NCBI GenBank assembly: GCA_036873135.1
Contig: JAPTYO010000005.1
Span: forward strand, 5,868,166 to 5,932,165
Origin: Clarkia xantiana subsp. parviflora
Lineage: Eukaryota > Streptophyta > Magnoliopsida > Myrtales > Onagraceae
Length of the DNA: 64,000 bases
Direction: 5' to 3'
The notes under the pieces were generated by a model. The model ran no database searches, was not told the DNA's origin, and worked only from the letters and a program-made list of their open reading frames with translations. The first letter of the stretch is position 1. Each line of letters opens with the position of its first letter. Shown piece by piece: positions 1 to 11,072 of the stretch. Position numbers and translations under genes: made by a program.

Positions 1-660
1 GTATAATGCTTTTGGTGTATGATAGAAAAATCTTATAAAAAACATGATACTTGTGGAGCATGATAGAATTATGTTTGTTAAGTTACCTAGGGGTAATAAC
101 CACAAGAATTCAAAACTTGAAGGTAGGACGCTAAAAACATAAACTTCAGGGAAGAAAGACGAATAATGTAATTTTTAGGAGGCGAATGGCTATTTAGCAA
201 TGATAACAAATAAGAAAAAAATAATAATATATATAATAAGAATAAAAAATAGACAACGTCGCGTCATTAAGGAGAAAACATGGCCATGTGTGATAATATT
301 ATTGGGTAAGAGTTCTGCTGCCTCACTATCATTGGCCAGTTCCCTCAAAGACCACGTAGGAGCAAGTAGCAACGGTGAATTTCCCCGACCGGAACGCGAG
401 TCCAACGTCGTCGTTTTCGTTTATACTATCGTCTTCCTCGAACTAACGAACCACACATTGGAGGAGTAGAGGCCACTCTCGCCGGAAGAAAAAGAGAACT
501 CGAAGCAGAGTACTCCCTACGTGACACCGGAGATCGCCGCATCCCCCGACGAATCAGTTACTTCGCGAACGGAAGCCGATTCCACAAGATCTAACCGTTG
601 CGGAAGCAGAAACCTCGGCACTCGGTATCGGCCTTCGTCGGAGAGATCCAGCTCTCTCCA
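1..660. other. Upstream region and probable 5' UTR of ERDJ3B
   Basis: No gene is recognised here. Short open frames on both strands lack family motifs and do not join to the downstream gene. The stretch from about 440 to 660 is less AT-rich and purine-rich, which fits a 5' UTR. An ACGTGAC core at 519-525 resembles the core of bZIP-type stress elements; a role in the unfolded-protein response is only a guess from what is known of ERDJ3B. Confidence 0.4.
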
Positions 661-3600
661 ATGGCGCATTCCAGGATACAGCTCCTGTTACTGCTATCAT
701 GCGCTCTCTGCTACGCCACTATAGCCATTTCAGGGTACGCGACAGCACTCTGTAAATCTATTCTCTGCTGTTGCCTGAATTAGATAGAGTGCGCGATTCA
801 ATGCTGAATGTGGATCAGACTACTTTTTCGTTTTCGCCAAACATCATACTGAAGCACATCTACGCGTCGCGTCTACTAATCACCTATGATTCCTAGTGTT
901 TGACATTATGCGTTTGAATCAACTTCTGTCCATTGATTGAACAATATGAAGTTCCAGTAGATGCCCCTCTTTCAAATCACGGAATATGAATGTAGATTTA
1001 ATGCAGCGGTGGGCTCAATTTGGACCATAAGGATTATACTGTCATGTGCTTGGGGATATTTGCTTTCTTTTGTTGAATTTCTAGTCTAATTGTTAATCAT
1101 TGATACTTCTGTCTTCTCCCATTAAGATTGCATTTTAGCTTCTTGAATTATAGAGATGACAACAAGACAATAAAAAAGGCAGTTTTATTTATATGTGATG
1201 TTGGACTGAATTGTTGCAGGAAGAGTTTTTATGATATATTGCAAGTGCCGAAGGGTGCTTCAGATGAGCAGATCAAGAGGTCGTACAGAAAGTTAGCGTT
1301 GAAGTACCACCCAGATAAGAATCCAGGGAATGAAGAGGCCAATAAGAAATTTACGGAGATCAGTAATGGTAATATGAAGAATGCTTAGTCTATTCACATT
1401 TCCTCGTTAGTTTGGTTGCTGCCTTTTCTATTGATATTTGAAACTAATCTTTTCACCTGTTGGATCAGCATACGAGGTTTTATCTGATGGAGAGAAGAGA
1501 AACGTATACGATAAATATGGAGAGGAAGGCCTTAAACAGTTTGCAGCAAATGGTGCCAGAGGTGGTGGCGGAGGAGGAATGTTCCAGGATATTTTTGAGT
1601 AAGTCTAAGTTCATATGATTATGCTAAAAGAATCTTGCAGGTCGTCCTCATGCATCAGACGATAACAGTGATCTTGAATGTACCATTTCCGTTTTTAACA
1701 AATCAAATTTCACTTGACTAGCATTTATCTATCACCATTTATGCCCAAATATGAAATGTGGATAGTGGACTTAGAAGTTGCAACTGAGATTGTGCACTAC
1801 TACTGGGGTCTGTAACATGAAATATACTGGATTTTCTGGTACCTCAGTGTCTATCTTCTCATGCATAGACACTTGATTTTGTTCTACTCAAATATGGTAC
1901 GAAGTGTGAAGATAGTTTCATTTTAATTTTGTGATAGCTTTCATCGTTACTTACATTTAGTTGTCTGTAACTCTCTTTTTGGATATTTTGGCTGTTCTGT
2001 ATAGTGGATCAGTGCTAGTTATTCTTTATGGTATGGCGGCTCACTAGGGAGTCTTTGAGGCTGTTTCTTTCTAGGTCCAGTAGTATGAAACTGTGAATTT
2101 TTCCAATGCACTTCTTGTTATCAATTAAATGAAAATGCTTCTTGCAGTTTCTTTGGTGGTGGTGGTGGTGGTCAAGGAGAAGAGGAGGAGCAAATTCCTA
2201 AAGGTGATAATGTAGTTGTGGAGTTGGATGCTACACTAGAAGATCTATACATGGGAGGTTCATTAAAGGTACACTTGTTATTCAGTTTCTACAGCTCTAA
2301 CCAATGTTATTATTTTTAGTCATATCATTTTTTTTTTGGCCAAAGTCATTATCATTTTTTCCTCAGTTCGGACTGCTAGCTGGTAATTTTCTTTCAGTCT
2401 TGTTCAATGGATATGAAGTTTTGTTGTTAGCCCTGACACTTGCTTGATTGCCTCAGCCCCAAAGTTTTAGGAATTTTGTATTAGTTAAATCTCAGCATAG
2501 TTTCTGATCCTTGAGCTGTTTTACTATAATGATACATAAGGTCTGGAGGGAGAAAAATGTTATAAAACCAGCTGCCGGGAAGAGAAAGTGTAACTGCCGA
2601 AATGAGGTCTACCACAGACAAATTGGCCCAGGGATGTTCCAGCAGATGACAGAGCAGGTAATCTAGTTTCTTGAATAATCTTATGAGAGAGATATTCCTT
2701 ATTTTTGAGCGGCTACCTATTTTACATTCCAGGGTTAACTTTACCTTTATTATCAATATCCTTGTAGGTCTGCGAGCAGTGCCAGAATGTTAAGTTTGAA
2801 CGTGAAGGATATTTCCTCACTGTTGACATCGAAAAGGGCATGAAAGATGGCCAGGTAAGCCTTTTCCGGCTTTGCCAGATGCCAATTAAGATTTATTCCG
2901 ATGTTTATAGTTTTTATCTTTTATAAATCTGTTTGTTCGAATCTGTACCAAATTTATATATATATACTAAAAAGCTACATGGCATAAGCTCCTCTTAATT
3001 CTATTTCCTTAATAACATAGAAGCATATCTGAGTCGGTGAGGTTTGGTTTCAGCTGTTTATTTGAGTGGGTCATCGTGAAATTTTTGAATAACCATTATT
3101 ATGACATTAATTTCTTGGTCCTGGTAAGTGGAAGTACCGTGCAATTAACCGAAACACAATGATGAGGAGTTTAGGAGCTAAACTAAAACCATCAACACCC
3201 GTGATGAGTATAGAAGCTATTAATTAAAGTAAAGATGTTTGTTGATGTCACTTTCTACCCCATATGTATTCTACAGGAAGTGAGCTTTTACGAAGATGGT
3301 GAACCTAAAATTGATGGCGAACCTGGAGATCTGAAGGTAAATGTTCAAGTTCATTTTCTAAAATGCTTAGTTAATACTAACGCATTCAAGCAAATATATA
3401 CTAACAGACAAAATATACGCTTCCAGTTCCGCATACGAACAGCTCCTCACGATGTTTTCAAAAGGGAAGGCAATGACTTGCACACAACTGTGACCATAAC
3501 ACTAGTAAGTATCACTTGAATGAACTCTTCACTGATCCTGTCCAGTGAACATCTTGTCGTGATTTGATTTTCCAACATTCAACCTGAAATGTTCTTCCCA

Positions 3601-3918
3601 GGTTCAAGCGCTTGTTGGTTTTGAGAAAAAGATAAAGCACCTCGATGAACATGAAGTAGATATTGCCACAAAGGTAAGTAGAATAATGATCCTTGAAGCC
3701 TGATGAATTAATAAATATTACCAAGTGTTGGTACTGATTCTCCGTTTGCTACGCCTCAGGGAATCACGAAACCTAAGGAAGTAAGAAAAATCAAAGGGGA
3801 AGGAATGCCACTTTACCTGAGCACAAAGAAAGGAGATCTATACGTCACATTCGAGGTGTTGTTCCCTTCGTCACTTACCGAGCATCAGAAGACGAAGATC
3901 AAGGAGGTTCTAGGCTAA
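661..3918 (+). CDS. ERDJ3B: ER-lumenal DnaJ protein ERDJ3B-like (DNAJB11 type)
   Basis: Ten exons read cleanly: 661-734, 1220-1368, 1469-1598, 2148-2268, 2541-2657, 2768-2854, 3277-3336, 3427-3504, 3602-3673 and 3760-3918. They give 348 residues, close to the roughly 346 of Arabidopsis ERdj3B. Residues 1-24 form a hydrophobic signal peptide. A J-domain follows (about 26-93) with HPD at 55-57, then a Gly/Phe-rich stretch rich in GGGG. A reduced cysteine module (C175xC177 and C199xxC202) replaces the full zinc-finger region, which is typical of the ERdj3 group. The C-terminal substrate-binding domain ends at KEVLG. In Arabidopsis the protein works in the ER lumen with BiP and SDF2 in folding and quality control, including of immune receptors. 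There is no KDEL tail, as in other plant ERdj3B proteins. All introns are GT-AG. The start was chosen because it supplies the signal peptide. Confidence 0.93.
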
Positions 3919-5414
3919 AAACCCCAAGAGGTCAGAAATTTTATGAATTTAATGGGTTATAATAGATAATAGACATATTTGCAGATCCTTTTCGGGTTTA
4001 GCTTCGCTGCCCTCTCTTTTTGTTAAGAAAATATGCTAACAGTAAGTAGCAGATAGAGGAGGGTAAAAGAAAATCTAGAGAATGAAAGGAGAGGGATAAA
4101 TGAAAATCCTCTCTGCTGTATTTGGCTATTGTCTCCTTGAAATTTGTTTATCAGAAGTCATTCATTATGTTGGTAGACGAAGAAATGAGACGATTGTTCG
4201 ATTTTATCAGAAGGTTAAAATGGCATGATTGTTGTTCTGGTGTGGATTTCATCTTGCTTGTGCTAATCTACGAGCTACTCACTTATAGATGTTGCAGTTA
4301 TTATACGTAATTTACCTAGACATGCAATAATTAGATATTGGCATATGAGAGGAAGCATTGAGCCACTTATTATATTCCTCAAAACGAGTTGCTCATAACT
4401 TTCAAAAGAAAACGTTTCCAGCAAAGTGGTGTGGAATACTTTCCAATGACAACGGAGTTGGATTTACTTGCGCGATGTGGCCAACTTCTTAGGTGATGGT
4501 TCCGGCAAAGTGAGGAGAATGGAGAATGCACGAGTGCTCGAATTTGACAATCAGTTTCGTCGGGATTGGGTTCTCTAAAGTAATTACACACATGGAGACA
4601 CCAAATTTCAATAAAAATGAAACATGTGACACTCCATTTAAACATTTTAAATTTCAGACACCAAATTTTAACATTGGACAAACCTTGGACAGTTTATAAG
4701 TTCTTAACCCTCAATATAATTGTAAAATACTATTAGACGAACTGTCTTTGGCGAGGAACTCATACCTTTCGGCAATTGATACGATATTTGTCACAATTTG
4801 CTAATATAATGCAATCAAATAAGTCATTTTAATTATATGTGTCAAATAAATATTGCAAAACTAATACATTTAATATGTGATCCGTTGATACTGATGTATT
4901 TTAACGCGACATGCACGAATACGCTATCTGCGTGCTTGATTAGGCAGCTGCTTAAGAAGATGGCTAAACTAAACGAGGGCGAGGAATTTAGGACCATTAT
5001 AGCTCACCTATAAACCCCAATAGGACATTCCGACAACGCCAGGTGTCACAAGCACACGCGGTCCCTATTCCCAGGAAGATACGCAACTTTATCCAAGCCC
5101 TACACGGAACGTCTGAAGTCTGAACTCTGAAGCAATTTGTTTGTTCTTTATAATGTTAACATCAAAATTCGTTTTTACCAAAAAGAGGACTCCTCAAAAT
5201 AAACATCAAAATTCAGCCAGCTAATATTTATGAAAATAGAATAATAAAATTAATAGAATAATTTTTTATTCAAAGCAGATTGGATAACCGGTAAAATGAG
5301 ATGTATTTTCAATAGCGAATCAAGTTCAAATCTTGTTAGAGACGTAATTTTGAAAAAGTGTTAATCTTTAACGTTAGCACTTTCGGTTCCAAATTACGGG
5401 AAAAAAAAATTATA
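3919..5414. other. ERDJ3B 3' flank, no gene seen
   Basis: AT-rich DNA. The first few hundred bases probably hold the ERDJ3B 3' UTR. Short frames within it show no recognisable domains and no splice-linked continuation. No clear transposon ends were found. Confidence 0.4.
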
Positions 5415-5423
5415 TAAAAGAAA

Positions 5424-6759
5424 GGGTAAATGGTCTTTTGGTGTTATTAGGGATGGCAACGGGTCTCGGGGCCCCGCTGACCCGCGGGGCCTCGACCCGG
5501 TTTTGACCCGCCGACCCGCGGGTCACGGGTCGGGTCCGGGGCGGGTCCGGGTCTAGAGACCCGGGGCCCCGTAGACCCGCCCCGAAATCCATATATATAT
5601 AATATTTTTTTTTTATTTTTTTTTATGTTAATATGATCTAACATTTAATAAAAAAATATGGTTAATATAGTACCAATATAAATAACATTGACCAAATACA
5701 AATAGATTTATATTTAGATTATTAGGATTTGTTAATTTGGTGTTTGGATTTGTATTTGTAATGAATTTGATGTGTTTGTTGTTTATATTTGATTGATGTT
5801 AGATTTATGTTTTGAATTTATATATAATGTAATATTTTGACAAAAAAAAAATTGTATTTAATATTGAAAAAAAAATTTGTTCATATGACGGGGCGGGTCG
5901 GGGCCCCGCGGGTCGACCCGCGGGATTGCTGACCCGACCCGACCCGACCCGAAAGGCCCATTTGGCCGGGGCCGGGTCAGCCAGGCCGACCCGCGGGGCG
6001 GGTCCGGGGCTGCAAAAACCCGCCCCGACCCGCCCCGTTGCCATCCCTAGGTGTTATATGTTTGGCCACTGTTGGCTTTTTGTACTACATGTTTTATTTT
6101 GTAGGCTTTTGATGTCACATGTTTGCATTTTGTAGTCTTTTGATGCATCTGTTAGTCAACGGTTAAATTTGAACATTAAATAGTTTTATTTTGTTCAATT
6201 TAGTCATTAATCTTTTTCTGGCCAATCGCCCAAAATATTCCGGCCACCACGCAAGCTCTGTGGCTCAGACCGTAGCTCTGTGGGCCAGATCGGAGCTCTG
6301 TGGCTCAGGTCGGTTGGAGCTCCGTGGCTATGGTCGGAGCCACGGAGCTCTGATCTGGAGCTTTGTGGCCCCGACCTGAGCCAAATAGCTCCGATCTGGG
6401 CCTCGGTGGTCCAATCGGGGCCGGACGGCTCTAATCGGAGCTGTCCGATCCGGATTGGTGGTCACCACTCACCAGTGGGTTGGATGGTGGCCAGAAGCCT
6501 TGAGTGGGTTCCGGCGGCCTTGAGAGGTGGCTGACGGCCTTGCATGGTGGCCGAAATATTTTGGGCGGTGGCCCGAAAAATATTAGGGACTAAATTGAAC
6601 AAAATAAAACTATTTAACGGTCAAACTTAACCGTTGACTAACGGATGCACCAAAAGTCTATAAAATACAAACATATGACACCAAAAACCTATAAAATAAA
6701 ACATATGGCACCAAAAACCAACGGTGACTAAATATATGGCACGAAAAGACCTTTTAAAC
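5424..6759. mobile_element. MULE-like foldback element, family A, with nested hAT element
   Basis: The left end begins GGGTAAATGGTCTTTTGG and the right end is its approximate inverse complement. Perfect 9-bp direct repeats TAAAAGAAA flank it at 5415-5423 and 6760-6768, the TSD length of Mutator-like elements. The arms carry the motifs shared by the other family A copies (mirrored 'caccaaaa' and 'aacatatg' blocks, then 'ttgttcaatttagtc'). The middle is GC-rich and palindromic. No transposase is encoded, so it is non-autonomous. A hAT element has inserted into its left arm. Confidence 0.85.
5448..6049. mobile_element. hAT-type non-autonomous element nested in family A element
   Basis: The termini TAGGGATGGCAACGGG and its exact inverse complement bound a 602-bp element with an AT-rich core and GC-rich subterminal CGGGTC/GACCCG repeats. 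Perfect 8-bp direct repeats GGTGTTAT flank it at 5440-5447 and 6050-6057, the hAT-superfamily TSD length. It has no coding capacity. Confidence 0.92.
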
Positions 6760-6768
6760 TAAAAGAAA

Positions 6769-8299
6769 TAAACGGTGGCTAAATATTAATGTGTTGGATC
6801 ACGTTCTAGGTTGTTTGTGGTTCCCAAAGATTTATGCTATCATTTTACATTTGTAGAATGAGTTCAATTTTAATCTCGATTAGATTGCAATTTACCAATA
6901 AATCTTCTTCTACGCTTTGCTTTGCGTGGGTAATGTATATTAATAAGTACTGCTTTGTGTTATTAGCACTGCTTTGTGTTATATATTTCCATGTTGGTTA
7001 GGTAATTTGTTGATGATATTAAGACGTTACAATTACCCAATTAATTAGCTCAAAAATGTAAAATTCAAAGTAAACTTAAGTTAGAGTTTGGTAATGGAGT
7101 GTTGGTTACTAATTTCTGAAAATGAAAGTATATGTTGTTATAAATACACTAGTCTAACATAATGTAGAACACCAGTGCCTCATTCCGTAATCGGTGGTAT
7201 ATATTTATTCAAACTCCTTTTGAAAGTGAGAATTTTGAAATTGAGAATGATAAAATATTTATAACTAATAATTTATCATTTACGAGGTAAGAAAAATAAC
7301 ATGTGGCGACAAGTGTATTTTGCGAGATTTTACTATGTTACAGTAATGTTATTAACTAAACCGTGTAATATGGTATAACGGTCCATCCCTTAATTAGAGA
7401 TATAAGGATCAAATCTGAAAAAAACATTGAAAAAAAATATATATATGTGACCAGTATTTTATCACTTACGAACTAACCCACTGTGAAAGGGGATTATTAA
7501 TTAGCACCTTGTATAAAAAGTTGTTTTTTATATAAAAAAATATAGTAACTAATGCTATTATTAAACTAACACCAACAAACTTAAGCATGTCACTTTAATT
7601 CAGATTTAAAGTCGTTTGTATGTAGAAAACTGTTTAAACATATTGCCACCATTTTTTTTTTTTTTGCCTTCTCCAAACTAAATATTTAGCTACCTCAAGT
7701 TTTGAAGAAGAAAAATTACAAATTTACTTTTCATAAGAATTTACAATAGCTGAAATTTACAAAAAAAATTGCACTCCACTAGTTCCATTCTAATGACACC
7801 CACTAGTTGCATTCTAATTACACGTGATACATACACATATATCCCTGTCATCCAATAACAGAAATTTAGACGGAGCTAATAAACTTTACAGAGATTCAAC
7901 TAACACAATTGGTTAAAAAAACTCAAAATCCAGGTAGCAAATAATTGACCAAATTGAAATACGTGGATGCTCGAAGTTAGATATCTAGTCTACTCTAAAG
8001 TATTAAAATTCTATCTACTTAATTAAGTTAAAAAATATTATGCGATGAAATCAACGAATTTAAGTTTTAAACATACTAGAATGAGAGTGCAACATCAACT
8101 ATCAAAAATTTTATACGGTACTCGGTACTCTGATTTATTAGTAAAAAAAATTTCAAGTGAATTTAGAAATGAAAGCATTTTGATTGAGATATATCATCAT
8201 ATATTTCTAACTTACGTATACTACTATAACAAATTAGTCAACAATAAGATGAATGAATGTCATTTTAATATTATAAATTAAATGTTAAGAACCTAAAAG
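6769..8299. other. AT-rich intergenic DNA
   Basis: No gene, RNA gene or bounded element is recognised. The stretch consists of AT-rich sequence with short homopolymer runs. Confidence 0.4.
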
Positions 8300-8640
8300 C
8301 ATTCCCTATTATAAGTCATGTTGCAAATCGATGTCCTATATTTAAAATGTTGATATTCGGTGTCTCAACTATTAGATTTATTGCTTTTCACCTTTTTCGG
8401 TCAGTTCCGACGGTAAATTTTGTGTTTTAAGCACACACAAAAAAGCATGTTGTTTTACTTTTCCGAAGTATAAGATTTATTGCTCATGTTTAGGCTTATT
8501 TGATGCGTAAAACATATTTTTATTTCGTCAAGTTTTAAGAGAAGAAAGTGGAAATCAATGAATTTGATAGTTGAGACACTGAATACCAACATTTTAAATA
8601 TGAGACAAGGATTAGCAACATGACCTTTATCCCATGCGGG
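8300..8640. mobile_element. Foldback element, family C
   Basis: Two inverted arms of roughly 90 bp (about 8311-8400 and 8545-8630) share blocks such as TTAAAATGTTGATATTC, 'gtctcaacta' and 'agtcatgttgc'. The same arms recur in the lipase gene intron at 12929-13448. Exact ends and a TSD could not be fixed. Confidence 0.6.
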
Positions 8641-9482
8641 CCGACGAGTGCTAATAGTTTTATGGTTGTAAAAAATTCCATATAGGGGTTAAGACATTAT
8701 TTAGTTACTTATATTTGCCCAACATGTTCGAATGATTATTATTATTTTTTTTTTTTTGCGTGATTGTTTGATTACATATGTTCTGGAATTTGATTAAATG
8801 GTTCAAACTTGCTTTCTTTAGTCACTTATGTTTGATACAACGTAATTAAATGGTTATAAAATGACAATTTTTCCCTTAGATTTAATCAATTAAAGTTCTT
8901 CATCACGTTCTTCATTTTTTTTCACTGTGTTTTTTATGTTCTTCATAAATAACTTAAAATTTCTTCATTAAAATTCGAATTCAAGACTCGAATCCAACTC
9001 TTGCAATTGTCACAAGGTTCAATTCGAACATGCAGCTGTTGCAGGTTCAAATTTAAACCCAGCGACTGCAACGTTGATTCGACCCCACAACACGTACTGG
9101 GTTCGAATCTAAACCCTTGCAAGTTGCAACTGCTGGATTAGAGTGTGAACCTTGCAGCACTAAGTAACTGCTGCTTTTAGAATCGAACCATGTTTGGTTT
9201 TTAGTTTGAGAATATTAATAAAAAATTGTCCTAAAAAAAATCATAACTTTGATGAAGAATACAAATTTTTTTTTATAAAGAATATATAAAGTGTATTTTG
9301 GACATCTGATCTAGTATAACCAAATAATCACATTTAGAAACATAAGTAACTAAAATGAATATGTTTGAGTCCAACGATGAACGTATATAACAAAATTATA
9401 TATTTACCTTATATAAAGAGATGTTTGTTATTTTTTCCGAGATTTTTTGTTATTTAGAAATCATAATAACAATAACATTTAT
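8641..9482. other. AT-rich intergenic DNA
   Basis: No gene is recognised. Short imperfect repeats of 'gttcgaa' and 'gcaac' motifs occur around 8980-9190. Nothing here reads as a tRNA or another structured RNA. Confidence 0.35.
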
Positions 9483-10626
9483 TAGGGCGGAGCAAAAAGC
9501 CCGACTAACTCGAAAAGCCCGCCCTAGCCCGTCCCGAAAAACCCGTTTCGAAATTGCGCCCGAACCCGTATGGGATGGACTTTTACTCCCAACTAGGGCT
9601 AGGGCTAGGGGTAGGGATTTTTTCAAAAAATCCCGAAAATCCCGAGTGTCCCGAATGTCCCTAGTTATTTACCATAATTCAACAATTTACAACTTAAATA
9701 ATCTAATTATACTTAAACTAAATGAATATAAAATAAAATAAAATAAAATAAAACCTAATTAGTAAGTAACTAATGTAGCTTCATTTCTTTCTTCGTCAAT
9801 GTATTGTTAACTGTCTGAACGTTCAGTTTTACCTTTTCATTTAATTTTTTGCACTAGATCATTTATTTATAGTTTTAAATTTTACCATTTAAATCTTCAA
9901 CTCTTTTCAAGTGATGGAGCTGGTTTGGAGTTGATTTTGAGCTGACTTGGTGTTGGAGTTGATTTGGAGCTGCGTTGAGCTTGAATGCTAGTATTCGTAT
10001 TGTAGAACTTAATGAATTGTTTGTGAACTTGATGTATGCGATCGTGAATTCGATGTATGTGTTGGTGAATTCAATGTATGTGTTCGTGAATTTGATGAAT
10101 GCTTGAACTTGGATTTGTAGTTGAGTTGAAAATTAAGGTTTATTTTCATTATTAGGTGTAAACTTAAGATTGTCCCTAGCCCGTCCCGAATTTGAAAAGT
10201 CCCACTAAGTATGGACTTTTTCAAATGTCTAATGTAGGGCTAGAGTTAGTGACGGTTGTGGAAAATCCCGAAAATTAGGGCTATGGATATTTTCTATGTG
10301 TGCGAACTTAATGAATTGTTTGTGAACTTGATGTATGCGATCGTGAATTCGATGTATGTATTGGTGAAGTTAATGTAAGTGTTCGTGAATTTGATGAATG
10401 CTTGAACTTGGATTTGTATTTGAGTTGAAAATTAAGGTTTATTTTCATTATTAGGTGTAAACTTAGGGTTGTCCCTAGCCCGTCCCGAATTTGAAAAGTC
10501 GCGACCAAGTAGGAACTTTTTCAAATGTTTAACGTAGGGCTAGGAACGGTTGTGGAAAATCCTCAAAAACTAGAGCTACGGATATTTTCTTGAAAAATCC
10601 CGCTCGTTTGTCCCGAATTCACCCTA
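9483..10626. mobile_element. hAT-like non-autonomous element, family D
   Basis: The left end TAGGGCGGAGC and the right end, which read inversely begins TAGGGTG, enclose GC-rich subterminal blocks built on TCCCGA/AGCCCG and an AT-rich core. The core motif 'gaacttgatgtatgtg' and the ends are shared with the element at 36470-37008, so the two are one family. No matching 8-bp TSD is visible. The core contains a 299-bp-period direct repeat. Confidence 0.65.
10005..10543. repeat. Direct repeat of about 240 bp inside the family D element
   Basis: The block starting 'gaacttaatgaattgtttgtg' at 10005 recurs at 10304 with few changes, a period of 299 bp. Both copies run into the subterminal 'gtccctagcccgtcccgaat' block, so the element has duplicated part of its core together with one subterminal region. 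Confidence 0.8.
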
Positions 10627-11072
10627 TGAATAAATTTAGTAAAAACATAAAAGACAATTTAATAATAGAATCAATTTTTGATCCTGAAAGAATGAAAAAG
10701 AGAGAAAATAGTTTTTTATTTTTTGCCAAAAGAAGAGAGAAAATAGTTGATGGCTGGGTTTGGTAAGGTAACCAACCTGTTTGTTTGGCCACCATGATCA
10801 CGGAAGTAAGCAATATATAAGCAATCCGCCATTTCACATGCAACAATCCTCTCTTTCCCTGACGAAACAAACTCAAACTCAAACTGATTTGATCGATTTC
10901 ACCATCAGTATCAAGCATTGATTTTGATCGATCGAAGCATCCAGAAGACTACATTCATTCACGCCATTGATTCCGGCGGCTCTTATATTCTTCACCACCT
11001 CCGACTGATCTCCTGCTTTCTCGCGGAATCTTAAGCTCCGGGATCGTTTTCACGCCGGACGGCGTGGCGGAA
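10627..11072. other. Promoter and 5' UTR region of the plastid lipase gene
   Basis: No gene is recognised. The last 150 bases become pyrimidine-rich and GC-rich and run without interruption into the lipase coding start, as expected for a 5' UTR. A GTG nine bases upstream is in frame with the ATG at 11073, but the ATG is the better start. Confidence 0.4.

Noticed and set aside
3235..3519. A 94-codon frame read as a separate small gene
   Set aside because: It is two ERDJ3B exons read through the intron between them.
6191..6534. Open frames in the GC-rich core of the family A element
   Set aside because: They overlap each other in different frames, consist of repeated TCGGAGC-type words and fall inside a mirrored element.
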